Below the pieces are notes generated by a model. It did no database searches, was not told the origin of the DNA, and saw nothing but the letters and a program-made list of their open reading frames with translations. A stretch of 64,000 nt of DNA from NCBI RefSeq assembly GCF_000832985.1, contig NZ_CP009920.1:4954501-5018500 (forward strand). Reading direction: 5' to 3'. The DNA is from Priestia megaterium NBRC 15308 = ATCC 14581 (GTDB lineage Bacteria; Bacillota; Bacilli; Bacillales; Bacillaceae_H). Position 1 is the first letter of the stretch; every line of letters starts with the position of its first letter. This document shows, piece after piece, positions 9,235-18,112 of this stretch. Position numbers and translations under genes: made by a program.

Positions 9235-9471
9235 ATGTTAACACTCGAAATTTCAAAGCAAATCGTTAAAAACGTCTACCCTATTGTCTTATCGAATCGG
9301 AGTAAAATCTTTCAAGAGGAAGTGAGCGTCGCCGCTTTGCAAGACTACTTTGGTCTTGATCATGCCTTTAGCGTGTATGCAGCTGCCACCATTATTTATC
9401 ATCTAGAAGCCGACGGGTATGTATCCAAACCTCTGAAGCGCAATGAATACAAACGAATTTTGCTCAAATAA
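9235..9471 (+). CDS. Hypothetical 78-aa protein
   Basis: A 78-residue soluble protein beginning MLTLEISKQIVKNVYPIV, with the ATG 7 nt after a GGGAGGG site, so it is probably real. It looks mostly helical: two or three amphipathic helices and a basic C-terminus (KPLKRNEYKRILLK). The pattern LQDYFGLDHAFSVYAAATIIYHLEADGYV could be a winged-helix-like DNA-binding fold, but I do not recognise a family. It is monocistronic and ends at a terminator shared with the convergent gene. Confidence 0.65.
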   Translation: MLTLEISKQIVKNVYPIVLSNRSKIFQEEVSVAALQDYFGLDHAFSVYAAATIIYHLEADGYVSKPLKRNEYKRILLK

Positions 9472-9473
9472 AA

Positions 9474-9500
9474 ACAAGCATCCCCGCAAGGATGCTTGTC
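9474..9500. terminator. Bidirectional terminator
   Basis: AAGCATCC-CCGCAA-GGATGCTT lies between two convergent stop codons. The better T-run is on the minus strand (TTGTTTTTATT), so it serves mainly the 90-aa gene to its right. Confidence 0.8.
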
Positions 9501-9773
9501 TTATTTATAGCTATACCTGTCGAATAACTGCTCGACTCTTTTATGGTAATCGGCAAGGTAGTCAGAAAGCTCAGTTTTACTCAATTTATTTGCCTGTTCC
9601 TCAAATAGTGACAGCAGCGAAATTTTAATCATTGCCATTTCCGTTTCCGAGCGATTTTCATTTCGCAAATCTTTTCTTAAATTCCACAGGCTTTGCTCCA
9701 TTTCATGCTTCAATTGTTCTAGTGAGTGTGGTTTTTCAGATCCGGCACGAATATCTTTTTTAAATCCACTCAT
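9501..9773 (-). CDS. Hypothetical helical 90-aa protein
   Basis: A 90-residue charged, helix-rich protein (EQLKHEMEQSLWNLRKDL). I placed the start at the ATG 9773 because CGAGGAG lies 7 nt upstream; a longer open frame to 9875 runs through a poor, SD-less region. No membrane segment or known motif. The composition suggests a coiled coil. Family not recognised. Upstream there is a 140-bp gap before the terminator of the 65-aa gene. Confidence 0.6.
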   Translation of the reverse strand: MSGFKKDIRAGSEKPHSLEQLKHEMEQSLWNLRKDLRNENRSETEMAMIKISLLSLFEEQANKLSKTELSDYLADYHKRVEQLFDRYSYK

Positions 9774-9879
9774 CTTATCACTCCTCGCATTTGCACCTGC
9801 TAGATAGTATCTAATGTATACTATACCATAAATAACTATACGAGGCTTAAGCATGCCTTTTAAGCAATTGGTCACAAAA

Positions 9880-9906
9880 TAAAAAACATCTCGTTGGATG
9901 TCTTTA
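9880..9906 (-). terminator. Intrinsic terminator
   Basis: ACATC-CAACGA-GATGT followed on the minus strand by six T's, just past the stop codon of the 65-aa gene. Confidence 0.65.
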
Positions 9907-9916
9907 ACGTTACCTT

Positions 9917-10114
9917 TTATCTTACTTCGTCTTCTTCACCTTTTACATATTTAAAAAATGAATCAATCATTTCGTTTAAAAAATCATTGCGATCTTCAAA
10001 ATTCATAATTTCTAAAAATTCCACAATATCCTTATCTAAACTAATAGAAGCGGGAACATAAGCAGCCGCTTCCCTTCTTTGCGGGAATGGAATCACATTA
10101 TTTCTCTTCTTCAT
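9917..10114 (-). CDS. Small ribbon-helix-helix-like protein
   Basis: A 65-residue protein, MKKRNNVIPFPQRREAA at the N-terminus, then SISLDKDIVEFLEIMNFEDRNDFLNEMIDSF, which resembles the strand-helix-helix of Arc/MetJ-type ribbon-helix-helix proteins. It could be a DNA-binding regulator or an antitoxin, but no partner gene is adjacent. AAAGGACGGTG lies before the ATG. The call is structural resemblance only. Confidence 0.55.
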   Translation of the reverse strand: MKKRNNVIPFPQRREAAAYVPASISLDKDIVEFLEIMNFEDRNDFLNEMIDSFFKYVKGEEDEVR

Positions 10115-10421
10115 AAAACACCGTCCTTTTTCTGTGCTTTACTAGTGTAAGCTTTCAAGGAACGATTTGCAAGTCCCTCTGATGTAAAATTTTATATAAA
10201 TATTCTTCTGAAAAGACAGGGTATATCTTTAGCTGCTCAAGTAGGCCCATTTGACATTAGCTTTTTCATATTCTGGCGTCATATTAATAATTCGCTGCTG
10301 TTTTCTCTTTTCCTTTTGGCATCTTTTAGCAAATTTAAACACAAATATTTTAAAAGAGGTTTTTATTTCCTTCGTATAGGCTAAAGAAAGGAAACAACAT
10401 TTTTATATGGAGGGGTTACAA
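10115..10421. other. Intergenic region, no gene supported
   Basis: About 300 bases between divergent genes. A minus-strand open frame of about 50 codons ending in VKWAYLSS (stop near 10240) has no ribosome-binding site and was not called. The right part should hold the promoter of the SDR gene; GTTTTT, 14 nt, GGCTAA (near 10362-10386) is only a weak sigmaB-like match. Confidence 0.4.
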
Positions 10422-11204
10422 ATGATTGCATTAACTGGAAAAGTTGCGCTTGTGACGGGAGCGGCGTCTGGAATTGGACGCGCTTCAGCCATTACACTAG
10501 CTGAACAAGGAGCGCGCGTTGCTCTTTTAGATTTAGACGAAGAAAAATTACAAGAAGTAAAAGAGACCATCATGTCGAGCGGCGGAGAGTGTATAGCCAT
10601 TAAAACAGACGTATCTGACTCTGAAAGTATAAAAGAGAGTATCGAAACGATCAGCAGCTTATGGAGTCAATTACATATTATTTCTATTAACGCAGGCATC
10701 AACGGTACGTTCTCTTCTATTGAAGAACTATCACCAGAAGATTGGACAAAAACGATTGATACAAATTTAACAAGTACTTTTTTAACTGTGAAGCATTCTA
10801 TTCCTTATTTGAAAGCTCAGGGAGGAAGCATTATTATTACTAGCTCAATTAACGGCAACCGTACATTTTCAAATATCGGCATGAGCGCATACAGTTCCTC
10901 AAAGGCTGGCCAAATGGCGTTCGGCAAAATGGCAGCTCTTGAACTTTCTACATACGGAATACGGGTAAACGTCATTTGTCCAGGAGCAGTTGATACAAAT
11001 ATTGAAAGCAATACATTCCGTCAAGAAGACAAATTAAAAGAAGTAGCGATTCCAATTGAATATCCAAATGGCAATCAACCGCTTGCTAAACGCTCAGCTA
11101 AGCCCGAAGAAGTAGCAGATTTAATCTTCTTTTTAGCTTCTGACGCGTCCAAACATATTACCGGAAGTGAAATGTTTATTGACGGCGGAGAATCGCTGCT
11201 GTAA
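10422..11204 (+). CDS. SDR-family oxidoreductase
   Basis: A 260-residue classical short-chain dehydrogenase. The NAD-binding TGAASGIG motif is near residue 12, an Asp at the end of strand 2 (LLDLDEE) points to NAD(H), the NAG motif is SINAGING, the catalytic Ser is in ITSSING and YSSSKAG is the Tyr-Lys pair. C-terminal FIDGG is typical. The start at 10422 has GGAGGGG 6 nt upstream; an ATG at 10407 overlaps that site. The substrate is unknown. Alone on its strand with a terminator that lies inside the 3' end of the convergent SDR gene. Confidence 0.88.
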   Translation: MIALTGKVALVTGAASGIGRASAITLAEQGARVALLDLDEEKLQEVKETIMSSGGECIAIKTDVSDSESIKESIETISSLWSQLHIISINAGINGTFSSIEELSPEDWTKTIDTNLTSTFLTVKHSIPYLKAQGGSIIITSSINGNRTFSNIGMSAYSSSKAGQMAFGKMAALELSTYGIRVNVICPGAVDTNIESNTFRQEDKLKEVAIPIEYPNGNQPLAKRSAKPEEVADLIFFLASDASKHITGSEMFIDGGESLL

Positions 11205-11207
11205 CGT

Positions 11208-11244
11208 ACAAGCCCCTGCATTATCTGCCAGGGGCTTGTTTTTT
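11208..11244 (+). terminator. Terminator overlapping convergent gene
   Basis: ACAAGCCCCTG and CAGGGGCTTGT followed by six T's. It serves the plus-strand SDR gene but overlaps the last 24 bases of the minus-strand SDR gene. Confidence 0.85.
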
Positions 11245-11997
11245 GCTTTTATGCACAACGTCTACTCCACCCGAAGCAGATATAATGCTGCCTGTAATCA
11301 TATCTGAGTTTTCATCACAAAGAAACTCAATAATACGCGCAATGTCTTCTCCCGTACCTGATCGGCCCACAGGCGTTTCCTTGTCTTCTAGTAATCTTGC
11401 TTTTATAATATCACTTTCTTTCATGTCTCCTACAATATCTCCGGGACAGACCATATTGGCCGTAATCCCGTATTCGGCTACTTCTAGAGCAAGCGATTTG
11501 GTCAGAGAAGCTAGCCCTGACTTAGCGGCACTAAAAGCCGCGCGGTACATCCATCCAGGGGTGTGCTCTACATCTTGAAAACCGTATGTAATAACCCTTC
11601 CAAACTGCTGCTTTTTCATAATAGGAACAACCGCTTTTACAAAATGAAAAACGGAGCTTAAATTCCCTTCCAGCATTTCATACCATTCACTATCTGTGTA
11701 CTCTATTAATTTTTTTCTTTCAAATACATATGGACCTGCATTATTAATTAAAACATCAATACGTCCAAATCGTTCCATGACCTGGGCAACGACATGTTCA
11801 ATATCTGCTTTACTCGTTATATCTCCTTCTACAAACTGTACGTTGTCTTTATATTGATGCCATTCTTTTTGCAGTTCTCGCACTTTATTTTTATCACTTC
11901 GAAAATGGACGGTAACGGAATACTGCTTTTTTAAAAACTGTTCTGTTACCTTCTTGCCAATACCTTTATGACCCGCTGTAATCAATGCATGTTTCAT
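11221..11997 (-). CDS. SDR-family protein with altered active site
   Basis: A 258-residue SDR protein. The nucleotide-binding TAGHKGIG motif and VLINNAG are kept. In the usual YxxxK position the sequence reads FSAAKSG (MYRAAFSAAKSG), so the catalytic Tyr is Phe, and the catalytic Ser strand reads ITYGFQD, lacking the usual Ser-Ser. By family knowledge this should impair standard dehydrogenase chemistry. The protein may be a non-reductive or regulatory SDR, or use another residue. A GAGGTGAAGG site precedes the ATG. It is convergent with the SDR at 10422, to which it is only distantly similar. Confidence 0.85.
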   Translation of the reverse strand: MKHALITAGHKGIGKKVTEQFLKKQYSVTVHFRSDKNKVRELQKEWHQYKDNVQFVEGDITSKADIEHVVAQVMERFGRIDVLINNAGPYVFERKKLIEYTDSEWYEMLEGNLSSVFHFVKAVVPIMKKQQFGRVITYGFQDVEHTPGWMYRAAFSAAKSGLASLTKSLALEVAEYGITANMVCPGDIVGDMKESDIIKARLLEDKETPVGRSGTGEDIARIIEFLCDENSDMITGSIISASGGVDVVHKSKKQAPGR

Positions 11998-12069
11998 CTT
12001 CCTTCACCTCTTTCACTCTACTTATCTACTATATATATTAGACAGCTCCTTAGTTTCTCCTTTACTAAC

Positions 12070-12093
12070 AAAAAAAGCCCTTGACTAAAGGGC
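12070..12093 (-). terminator. Intrinsic terminator
   Basis: GCCCTT-GACTA-AAGGGC followed by seven T's on the minus strand, right after the quinone oxidoreductase stop codon. Confidence 0.85.
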
Positions 12094-12100
12094 CTTTCTT

Positions 12101-13063
12101 TTACGGTCTTAACAAAATTTTCCCTATACTTTTCCGGCTTTCAAGCAGCTCATGTGCTTTTGCTCCGTCTTTTAAGTCAAACACCACGGGATCGGTTAGC
12201 ACAAGCTGACGTTTACTAATCCACTCAAACAGCTGCTGTGAACGTACTTTGCGTTCTTCATGTGACACAAGCACGTTCCATAAGTCTCCGCCTGTAAGCG
12301 TTTTAGAGGTATCCATCAGCATACGCGGGTCGACCGGGGCCGGATCGCCTCCTGCCATTCCGTAAAATACCACGGTTCCGTTTGTTTTTACGGCTTCAAA
12401 GCTTTTTTCTAGCGTAACTCCTACAGATTCATAGGCAACATCTGCGCCTCGCTTCGTTACTTCTTTCACTTGTTCCACCCAGTTATCTACGTATAAAAAG
12501 ACATAGTCAGCGCCTGCTTGAGCCGCTGCTTTTGCTTTTTCAGAAGATGACGTTAAGCCAATGACCTGTCCGCCTAATAGCTTAGCAATTTGAACTAAAA
12601 GCTGACCTACGCCTCCAGCAGCTGCGTGAACAAGTACATAATCGCCGGGCTGAATACTGTAGCTGTCTTGTGTTAAATAGTGCGCCGTTAACCCTTGTAA
12701 AAGCACAGAAGCAGCTGCATCAAACGAAATATCGTCAGGTACGGCAATGATTTTATCTTGTGGCACGGCAACAAGCTCTGCATTTGCAAAAGGAACGTCA
12801 GCAAACGCAATACGGTCTCCTACGTTAACGTGACTTACTTCTGCTCCTACTTCTTCTACCACACCTGCTCCTTCATATCCTAAAATATACGGAGGTGTAC
12901 CCGTTAAGTGATAGTTCCCTTTTCTTCGGTACACATCCGCAAAATTAAGTCCAATTGCTTTTGTTCTTACCAATACGTCTGTTGGACCAATAGAGGGGTT
13001 CGGTATATCTTGATAGTGAAGAACGTCAGGTCCTCCAAATCTTTCAAATACTAATGCTTTCAT
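12101..13063 (-). CDS. Zinc-independent quinone oxidoreductase
   Basis: A 320-residue medium-chain dehydrogenase/reductase of the QOR branch. The N-terminal GroES-like domain has GLNFADVYRRKGNY and LGYEGAGVVEEVG, the latter replacing the zinc-ligand region. The Rossmann motif is HAAAGGVGQLLVQIAK near residue 145. It lacks the zinc-binding His-Glu and Cys ligands, as expected for NADPH:quinone reductases. It probably reduces quinones or reactive enones with NADPH in the cytoplasm. GAGGTAAC lies 8 nt before the ATG. Monocistronic. Confidence 0.88.
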   Translation of the reverse strand: MKALVFERFGGPDVLHYQDIPNPSIGPTDVLVRTKAIGLNFADVYRRKGNYHLTGTPPYILGYEGAGVVEEVGAEVSHVNVGDRIAFADVPFANAELVAVPQDKIIAVPDDISFDAAASVLLQGLTAHYLTQDSYSIQPGDYVLVHAAAGGVGQLLVQIAKLLGGQVIGLTSSSEKAKAAAQAGADYVFLYVDNWVEQVKEVTKRGADVAYESVGVTLEKSFEAVKTNGTVVFYGMAGGDPAPVDPRMLMDTSKTLTGGDLWNVLVSHEERKVRSQQLFEWISKRQLVLTDPVVFDLKDGAKAHELLESRKSIGKILLRP

Positions 13064-13143
13064 AGATAAGTTACCTCGTTTTCTTTATGTATTCCCTTTC
13101 ATCGTAATTCAACGAGATAACAAACACAAGTTTCTTACTCAGC

Positions 13144-13178
13144 AAAAAACGCTTTGTCTCCTCAGGAGACAAAGCGTT
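13144..13178 (-). terminator. Intrinsic terminator of CoA-transferase gene
   Basis: AACGCTTTGTCTCCT pairs perfectly with AGGAGACAAAGCGTT and is followed by T's on the minus strand. It begins 4 nt after the stop codon. Confidence 0.9.
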
Positions 13179-13181
13179 CTT

Positions 13182-14696
13182 TTACTTTGTTTGCGCTACA
13201 ACTTCTCGCATCGTCCCATTTTTTTGATAAAACGTATGAAAAGAAAAGGCTTTTTCAAGAACGTGCGGTGTTTGTCCGCCTCGCGTGAGCGCTTCTTCGT
13301 AATACGCCATAAGCTGGTCGCGGTACATTGGGTGGGCACAATTTTTAATGATTCGTTTTGCTCGTTCTCTTGGAGCGAGTCCGCGCAGGTCTGCGTATCC
13401 TTGCTCTGTTACAATCACATCAACATCGTGTTCCGTATGATCAACGTGCGAAACAAACGGCACTATGCTTGAAATATCACCGTTTTTAGCAATGGATTTT
13501 GTTACAAAAATACCAAGGCGCGCATTTCGGGCAAAATCTCCTGAGCCTCCGATTCCGTTCATCATTTTTGTTCCCATCACATGCGTGGAATTGACGTTTC
13601 CGTAAATGTCTAGCTCTAGGGCAGTGTTAATAGAAATCAGTCCTAAGCGACGAATGATTTCGGGATGGTTTGAAATTTCCTGCGGGCGAAGAATGAGCTT
13701 ATCTCGATAGGCTTCAAAATTAGAGAAAACTTGTTCCATTTTATCTGCTGAAAGCGTAATTGAGCAGCAGGAGGCAAACGTAACTTTTCCTGCGTCAAAT
13801 AAATCAAACACAGCATCCTGCAATACTTCTGAATACACCTCTAAATCATGAAACTCTGAATCTAACAAACCGTGGAAAACGGCATTTGCCACAGATCCAA
13901 TTCCAGATTGTAAAGGAGCAAGCGATTCAGTTAATCGCCCTTCTTTAATTTCTTCACGTAAAAATGAAATCAAATTTTGAGCCATTACAACCGTTTCTTC
14001 GTCAGGTGCTACAATCGTAGACGGTGAATCTAGCTGATTTGTAAATACAATACCCTTTACTTTATCTAAATCAATTGGTATGCCTAACGAACCAATACGA
14101 TCATCAGATTTTTTCAAAGGAATTGCATCTCGCTGTCCTTGAACGCCCGGATCATACAGATCGTGAATACCTTCTAACAGCTCTGGCTGCGCTGTGTTAA
14201 TTTCAATAATAATAGATTTTGCATGCTCGGCAAACACCATTGAATTGCCAATTGACGTTGTTGGAATCATCATTCCGTCACCTGTGATAGAAACCGCTTC
14301 CAAAATAGCGAAATCTATTGAATCTAACACGCCTGAACGTACCCATTCAGAAGTATGCGATAAATGCTGATCAATAAACTGAAATTCACCTTCATTAATT
14401 TTTTTACGCATGGTAGGGTCCGCCTGAAAGGGCAAACGTTTATTTAACATGCCTTTTTCTGCAAATAGCTTATCCACATCTGACCCAAGTGAAGCACCGG
14501 TATACACGCTTACTTTTATCGGTTCTGTTTCCGCTCGTTTCGCTAGCGCAAACGGTACAGCTTTGACATCCCCCGCGCGTGTAAAACCGCTTAGACCAAG
14601 GGTCATTCCATCTTGAATCCAAGATGCTGCTTCTTCAGCAGAGACAACGCGATTCTGTAGTGCTTCATGCTTAATTCGACTGCAAACGTTTTCCAT
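13182..14696 (-). CDS. Acetyl-CoA hydrolase/succinate CoA-transferase
   Basis: A 504-residue class I CoA-transferase of the Ach1/Cat1 family. The oxyanion loop GIGGSGDF and the catalytic Glu in IVTEQGYADLRGLAPRERA are present. Such enzymes move CoA between acetate and succinate (or other acids) or hydrolyse acetyl-CoA, and help handle acetate overflow. I use the ATG at 14696 with AAGGAG 8 nt upstream; a GTG at 14705 overlaps the site. A LytTR regulator gene lies 130 nt upstream on the same strand, so it may control this gene. Ends at a strong terminator. Confidence 0.88.
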   Translation of the reverse strand: MENVCSRIKHEALQNRVVSAEEAASWIQDGMTLGLSGFTRAGDVKAVPFALAKRAETEPIKVSVYTGASLGSDVDKLFAEKGMLNKRLPFQADPTMRKKINEGEFQFIDQHLSHTSEWVRSGVLDSIDFAILEAVSITGDGMMIPTTSIGNSMVFAEHAKSIIIEINTAQPELLEGIHDLYDPGVQGQRDAIPLKKSDDRIGSLGIPIDLDKVKGIVFTNQLDSPSTIVAPDEETVVMAQNLISFLREEIKEGRLTESLAPLQSGIGSVANAVFHGLLDSEFHDLEVYSEVLQDAVFDLFDAGKVTFASCCSITLSADKMEQVFSNFEAYRDKLILRPQEISNHPEIIRRLGLISINTALELDIYGNVNSTHVMGTKMMNGIGGSGDFARNARLGIFVTKSIAKNGDISSIVPFVSHVDHTEHDVDVIVTEQGYADLRGLAPRERAKRIIKNCAHPMYRDQLMAYYEEALTRGGQTPHVLEKAFSFHTFYQKNGTMREVVAQTK

Positions 14697-14828
14697 TCTG
14701 TTCACTCCTTGTTTTTGCTCTTTTTTACCATTTTACTGTAAAGCAAGCGTCTACAAGAGTTTTTGGAATGAAATGGACAAAAATAGCGATAAAACAGCAT
14801 ATTTGATGATAATTAAGCAAAATGACGG

Positions 14829-15473
14829 TTAAAACCCAAGGAGTTTTCGAAAATAGCTGGCGTACGACTGACTGACCGGAATTTTTTCTCCGCTGCTCAT
14901 TACTAGTAAAAAAGTTGAATGTGTATCAGGATAAATTTCTTGAATTTGCGTCACATTGACGATAAAGGAACGATGACAGCGCACAAACTCTTCTTTTGGA
15001 AGCACATAATCAAATTCATTTAACGTGTATTTATGCGTACCCGTATACTTCTGTGCGTACACATATGTTTTTCGGTCACGCGCTTCTACGTAGATAATTT
15101 TTGAGAAAGGAACCGGTATCCATCCCTCGTTCACCTTTAACGTCACAACTGACTTTCCGCTCGTTAACGCAGGAAAAATCGCCGTCACGCACCCTTGAAC
15201 CTCTCCTTCGTCTAAGAAAGGCACGGCCATGCCGTAGTAAGGCGTGCCAAACACGTCTCGGTGAATAAATTCTGATACTTTTTGCTTTCGTTCTAATGCT
15301 TTATATGTAATCGTTCCTTTTTTAATTTGATCTCCAGGGCTGATTTTTAAATTAATTCGTTTACTTGCCCGGTAATACACGTACGTTTCTAGATCTGAAA
15401 CGGCAATCGACGCTTCATCAGAGAACAATTCGCTGATAACGTCTAATAATGCTGAAGCTTTAAATGGTTTCAT
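14829..15473 (-). CDS. LytTR-domain transcription regulator with sensor domain
   Basis: A 214-residue protein. Residues about 1-105 form a PAS/GAF-like ligand domain (begins MKPFKASALLDVISELF; includes VSDLETYVYYRAS). Residues about 110-214 are a LytTR DNA-binding domain (ITYVEARDRK-like segment IIYVEARDRKTYVY, then FVRCHRSFIVNVTQI). No receiver domain is present, so it is not a classical response regulator and probably senses a metabolite directly. It lies 130 nt upstream of the CoA-transferase gene, its likely target. I saw no clear pair of LytTR direct repeats in the gap. Confidence 0.82.
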   Translation of the reverse strand: MKPFKASALLDVISELFSDEASIAVSDLETYVYYRASKRINLKISPGDQIKKGTITYKALERKQKVSEFIHRDVFGTPYYGMAVPFLDEGEVQGCVTAIFPALTSGKSVVTLKVNEGWIPVPFSKIIYVEARDRKTYVYAQKYTGTHKYTLNEFDYVLPKEEFVRCHRSFIVNVTQIQEIYPDTHSTFLLVMSSGEKIPVSQSYASYFRKLLGF

Positions 15474-15631
15474 CTTTTCACCTTCTTTTGTCTAGTCAAA
15501 CACGCTGCTTCTTTATTGTAGCGCAAAAGCAAAAGCTAGTGGGAAAGAAGCATGGAATTTATCTTTTCAACTGCATAAAATTTCTATTTTTTCACAACAT
15601 AAAACAATGAAATGAAGGAAGGGTGAAATGT

Positions 15632-16312
15632 ATGGGCTATGCTGAATCGACGTTTCGAATCGCCTGTTCATTTTTTGTGCTGCTTCTTTTAACGCGGCTC
15701 ATGGGAAAAACAGAAATCAGCCAGCTAAATGTGTTTACGTTTATTACGGCGATTACGATTGGTAATATTGCTTCTTCCCTCTCCACTGATAAGCGAGTAG
15801 AGATTGATAAAGGAGTTTATTCACTGCTAGGATGGACATTTTTAACGATCGCTATGGGCTATCTTGGAATGAAATCGAAAAAAGCGCGCCATCTTATTAC
15901 CGGTGAGCCTAAAATTGTGATTAAGCAAGGGAAAGTGATGGAAAAGGCATTAAAACAAGTCCGGCTAGATATTGAATCTCTTTTAGGCATGCTGAGGCAG
16001 CAAAACGTATTTTCCATAAAAGATGTAGAATACGCCATATTAGAAATCAACGGAAACCTTTCCGTTATGCAAAAACAAGATAAAAAGCCGAACTCGTGGT
16101 CAAAAACGCTTTTATTTCCCACTTCAACGGGCGTTATTTACGATGGAAAAGCGAATGAAGATGCCTTGAAGGACCTGCATGTAGATAATAATTGGCTGCA
16201 TAAACAGCTAGAAAAAGCGGGAGTCAACTCAATTGATGACGTCTTTTACGCTGAGGTCCAGTCCGACGGATCGCTTTACATTGACTATAAAAAAGACAAA
16301 TTTAACTCATAA
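15632..16312 (+). CDS. DUF421 membrane protein (YetF/YdfS-like)
   Basis: A 226-residue membrane protein. Three N-terminal transmembrane helices (about residues 5-75) include RLMGKTEISQLNVFTFITAITIG, the family signature, and a cytoplasmic domain follows with GEPKIVIKQGKVMEK and VRLDIESLLGMLRQQNV. Family members in Bacillus such as YetF and YdfS are linked to spore germination or membrane stress, with biochemical role unclear. I chose the ATG at 15632 because GGAAGGG lies 8 nt upstream; the GTG at 15623 overlaps the site. Monocistronic. Confidence 0.85.
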   Translation: MGYAESTFRIACSFFVLLLLTRLMGKTEISQLNVFTFITAITIGNIASSLSTDKRVEIDKGVYSLLGWTFLTIAMGYLGMKSKKARHLITGEPKIVIKQGKVMEKALKQVRLDIESLLGMLRQQNVFSIKDVEYAILEINGNLSVMQKQDKKPNSWSKTLLFPTSTGVIYDGKANEDALKDLHVDNNWLHKQLEKAGVNSIDDVFYAEVQSDGSLYIDYKKDKFNS

Positions 16313-16313
16313 A

Positions 16314-16344
16314 AAAAATCCGTACCAAAAGGCACGGATTTTTT
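16314..16344. terminator. Bidirectional terminator
   Basis: AATCCGTACC and GGCACGGATT (one mismatch) with A-run before and T-run after, between two convergent stop codons 33 nt apart. Confidence 0.85.
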
Positions 16345-16345
16345 A

Positions 16346-17833
16346 TTAGCTTGCTTTTTTCACACGATTTGTAATGGTATCTTCTTTTGGTGATGTTTTA
16401 CGAATAAAGAAGGCTAAAACAAACGCTATCACACTTAAAATCGTTGCAATCATAAACGCATCGTTAATACCCATTGCCGTACCTTGATTCACAGCTTCAG
16501 CCATACTGCCTTTATCTGCCGGCAAAATTTGCTGATTCGTTACGATGTTTTTCACGTGTTTTTCACCTTGATTCATCATAATAGATACAAAGAACGCCAT
16601 TCCTACAGCTCCAGCAACCATTCGCAGCGTATTAACCATCGCTGTGCCGTATTTATTTAAGCTAAGCGCAAGCTCATTTAATCCTGCTGTAAATATTGGC
16701 ATCATGAGCAGCGACATACCAAACATACGAACAGTATAAACAATCATTACATACATAAATGTTGTTGTTGTTTCAAGTTTTGTTAGTTCATATGTTGTCA
16801 CAACGGTAATCGCTAAACCAATAACAGCAAGCCATCTTGCTCCAAACTTATCAAACAGACGTCCTGTAATCGGAGACATAATCCCCATTACAATTCCCCC
16901 TGGCAGTAACAGCAAGCCTGAAAGAAACGGTGAAAAACCGCGTACGTTTTGCATATAAATCGGCATTAAAATCATACCTGAAAACATTGCCATTGTTACA
17001 ATCACGTTAATGATTGTTGTTAAAGTGAACATACGGTAACGGAAAATACGGAATTCAAGAAGCGGCTGATCGATTTTTAACTGACGGAAAATAAAGAACA
17101 GAATTGAAATACCGCCTACAATGAACATAGCTAATACTTCAGTGCTGGTCCAGCCCTTTGTACCGCCCGTAGCGAACGCATAAAGCAAGCCGCCAAATCC
17201 AACTGTTGACAAAATAACGCCAAGCACATCTAGCTTAGGTCGGCTTGTTTCCGTCACGTTTTTCACTAAAATAATAGCCGCAATTACGTTAATGAGTGCA
17301 ATTGGAAACATCATAAAGAATAAAACGCGCCATGAGTAGTGCTCAACTATTAAACCAGAAAGCGTCGGCCCTACTGCCGGTGCGAAGTTCATCGCTACAC
17401 CAAAAATCCCCATCGCAAAGCCGCGTCGGTCAGGCGGGAATAATGTAAAAATAACGTTGGTAATTAACGGAAATAAAATCCCTGCTCCTGCTGCTTGCAC
17501 GACGCGTCCCACTAAAATAACGGAAAATGTCGGTGCAATACCGCAAAGCAGTGTTCCTACTGTAAACAGCCCCATTGCTGTAATATACAGCTGCCTTGTA
17601 GTAAATCGATTCATTAAAAATGCTGTAATTGGAATAACAATTCCGTTTACTAACATAAAGATGGTTGTTAACCAGTTACCCGTAGCCGCCGTTACATGGA
17701 AATGATCCATCATTTGCGGAAGCGCAATGTTAATCAGCGTTTGATTTAAAAAAGCGACGAGCGCTCCCATTATCATTACGCCAAAAATAGACCGAGTTCG
17801 GGCTTGATCGGACTGTTGTGTTTGTGTATTCAT
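16346..17833 (-). CDS. DHA2-family MFS multidrug efflux transporter
   Basis: A 495-residue drug:H+ antiporter with 14 predicted membrane helices, resembling EmrB/QacA and B. subtilis LmrB/YhcA. The motif C-like segment GPTLSGLIVEHYSWRVLFF and motif A GRLFDKFGARW are present. It should export hydrophobic drugs across the inner membrane. The ATG at 17833 has GGAAAGG about 10 nt upstream; an upstream TTG start (17887) lacks a site. No TetR/MarR regulator is adjacent. The upstream 220 bp are AT-rich; GTTCATT and AATGAAC (17912-17950) form a loose inverted repeat of doubtful meaning. Confidence 0.9.
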   Translation of the reverse strand: MNTQTQQSDQARTRSIFGVMIMGALVAFLNQTLINIALPQMMDHFHVTAATGNWLTTIFMLVNGIVIPITAFLMNRFTTRQLYITAMGLFTVGTLLCGIAPTFSVILVGRVVQAAGAGILFPLITNVIFTLFPPDRRGFAMGIFGVAMNFAPAVGPTLSGLIVEHYSWRVLFFMMFPIALINVIAAIILVKNVTETSRPKLDVLGVILSTVGFGGLLYAFATGGTKGWTSTEVLAMFIVGGISILFFIFRQLKIDQPLLEFRIFRYRMFTLTTIINVIVTMAMFSGMILMPIYMQNVRGFSPFLSGLLLLPGGIVMGIMSPITGRLFDKFGARWLAVIGLAITVVTTYELTKLETTTTFMYVMIVYTVRMFGMSLLMMPIFTAGLNELALSLNKYGTAMVNTLRMVAGAVGMAFFVSIMMNQGEKHVKNIVTNQQILPADKGSMAEAVNQGTAMGINDAFMIATILSVIAFVLAFFIRKTSPKEDTITNRVKKAS

Positions 17834-18062
17834 TTTAACAAGACCTTTCCCTTTAAAATTATCTGTATGTAAATCTTCAGATGACAACCAGGTTAAGAAT
17901 ATATTTTATGTGTTCATTCTATTAATTTATGTCACGAATATTTAATGAACTTAATTATATACCGGATAAATATATCTGTTTCCGAAATATTTGTCAACAA
18001 ATATGATCATTTTCGTAAAACTTTTCCATCAGTATATATAAAGTAGTATACCCTTTAATGAA

Positions 18063-18099
18063 GAAAAAAATGAGAGCCCTTCAACGAAGGCTCTCATTT
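18063..18099 (-). terminator. Intrinsic terminator of LysM-3D gene
   Basis: AAATGAGAGCC and GGCTCTCATTT form the stem, with seven T's following on the minus strand, 13 nt after the stop codon. Confidence 0.9.
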
Positions 18100-18112
18100 C
18101 CTTAAGAAATAC

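Noticed and set aside
10170..10400. Minus-strand frame of about 50 codons ending VKWAYLSS
   Set aside because: Plausible composition, but no ribosome-binding site and it covers the SDR promoter region.
14697..14828. LytTR direct repeats in front of the CoA-transferase gene
   Set aside because: ACCGTCATT and ATTATCATC look alike but their spacing does not fit known LytTR site pairs.
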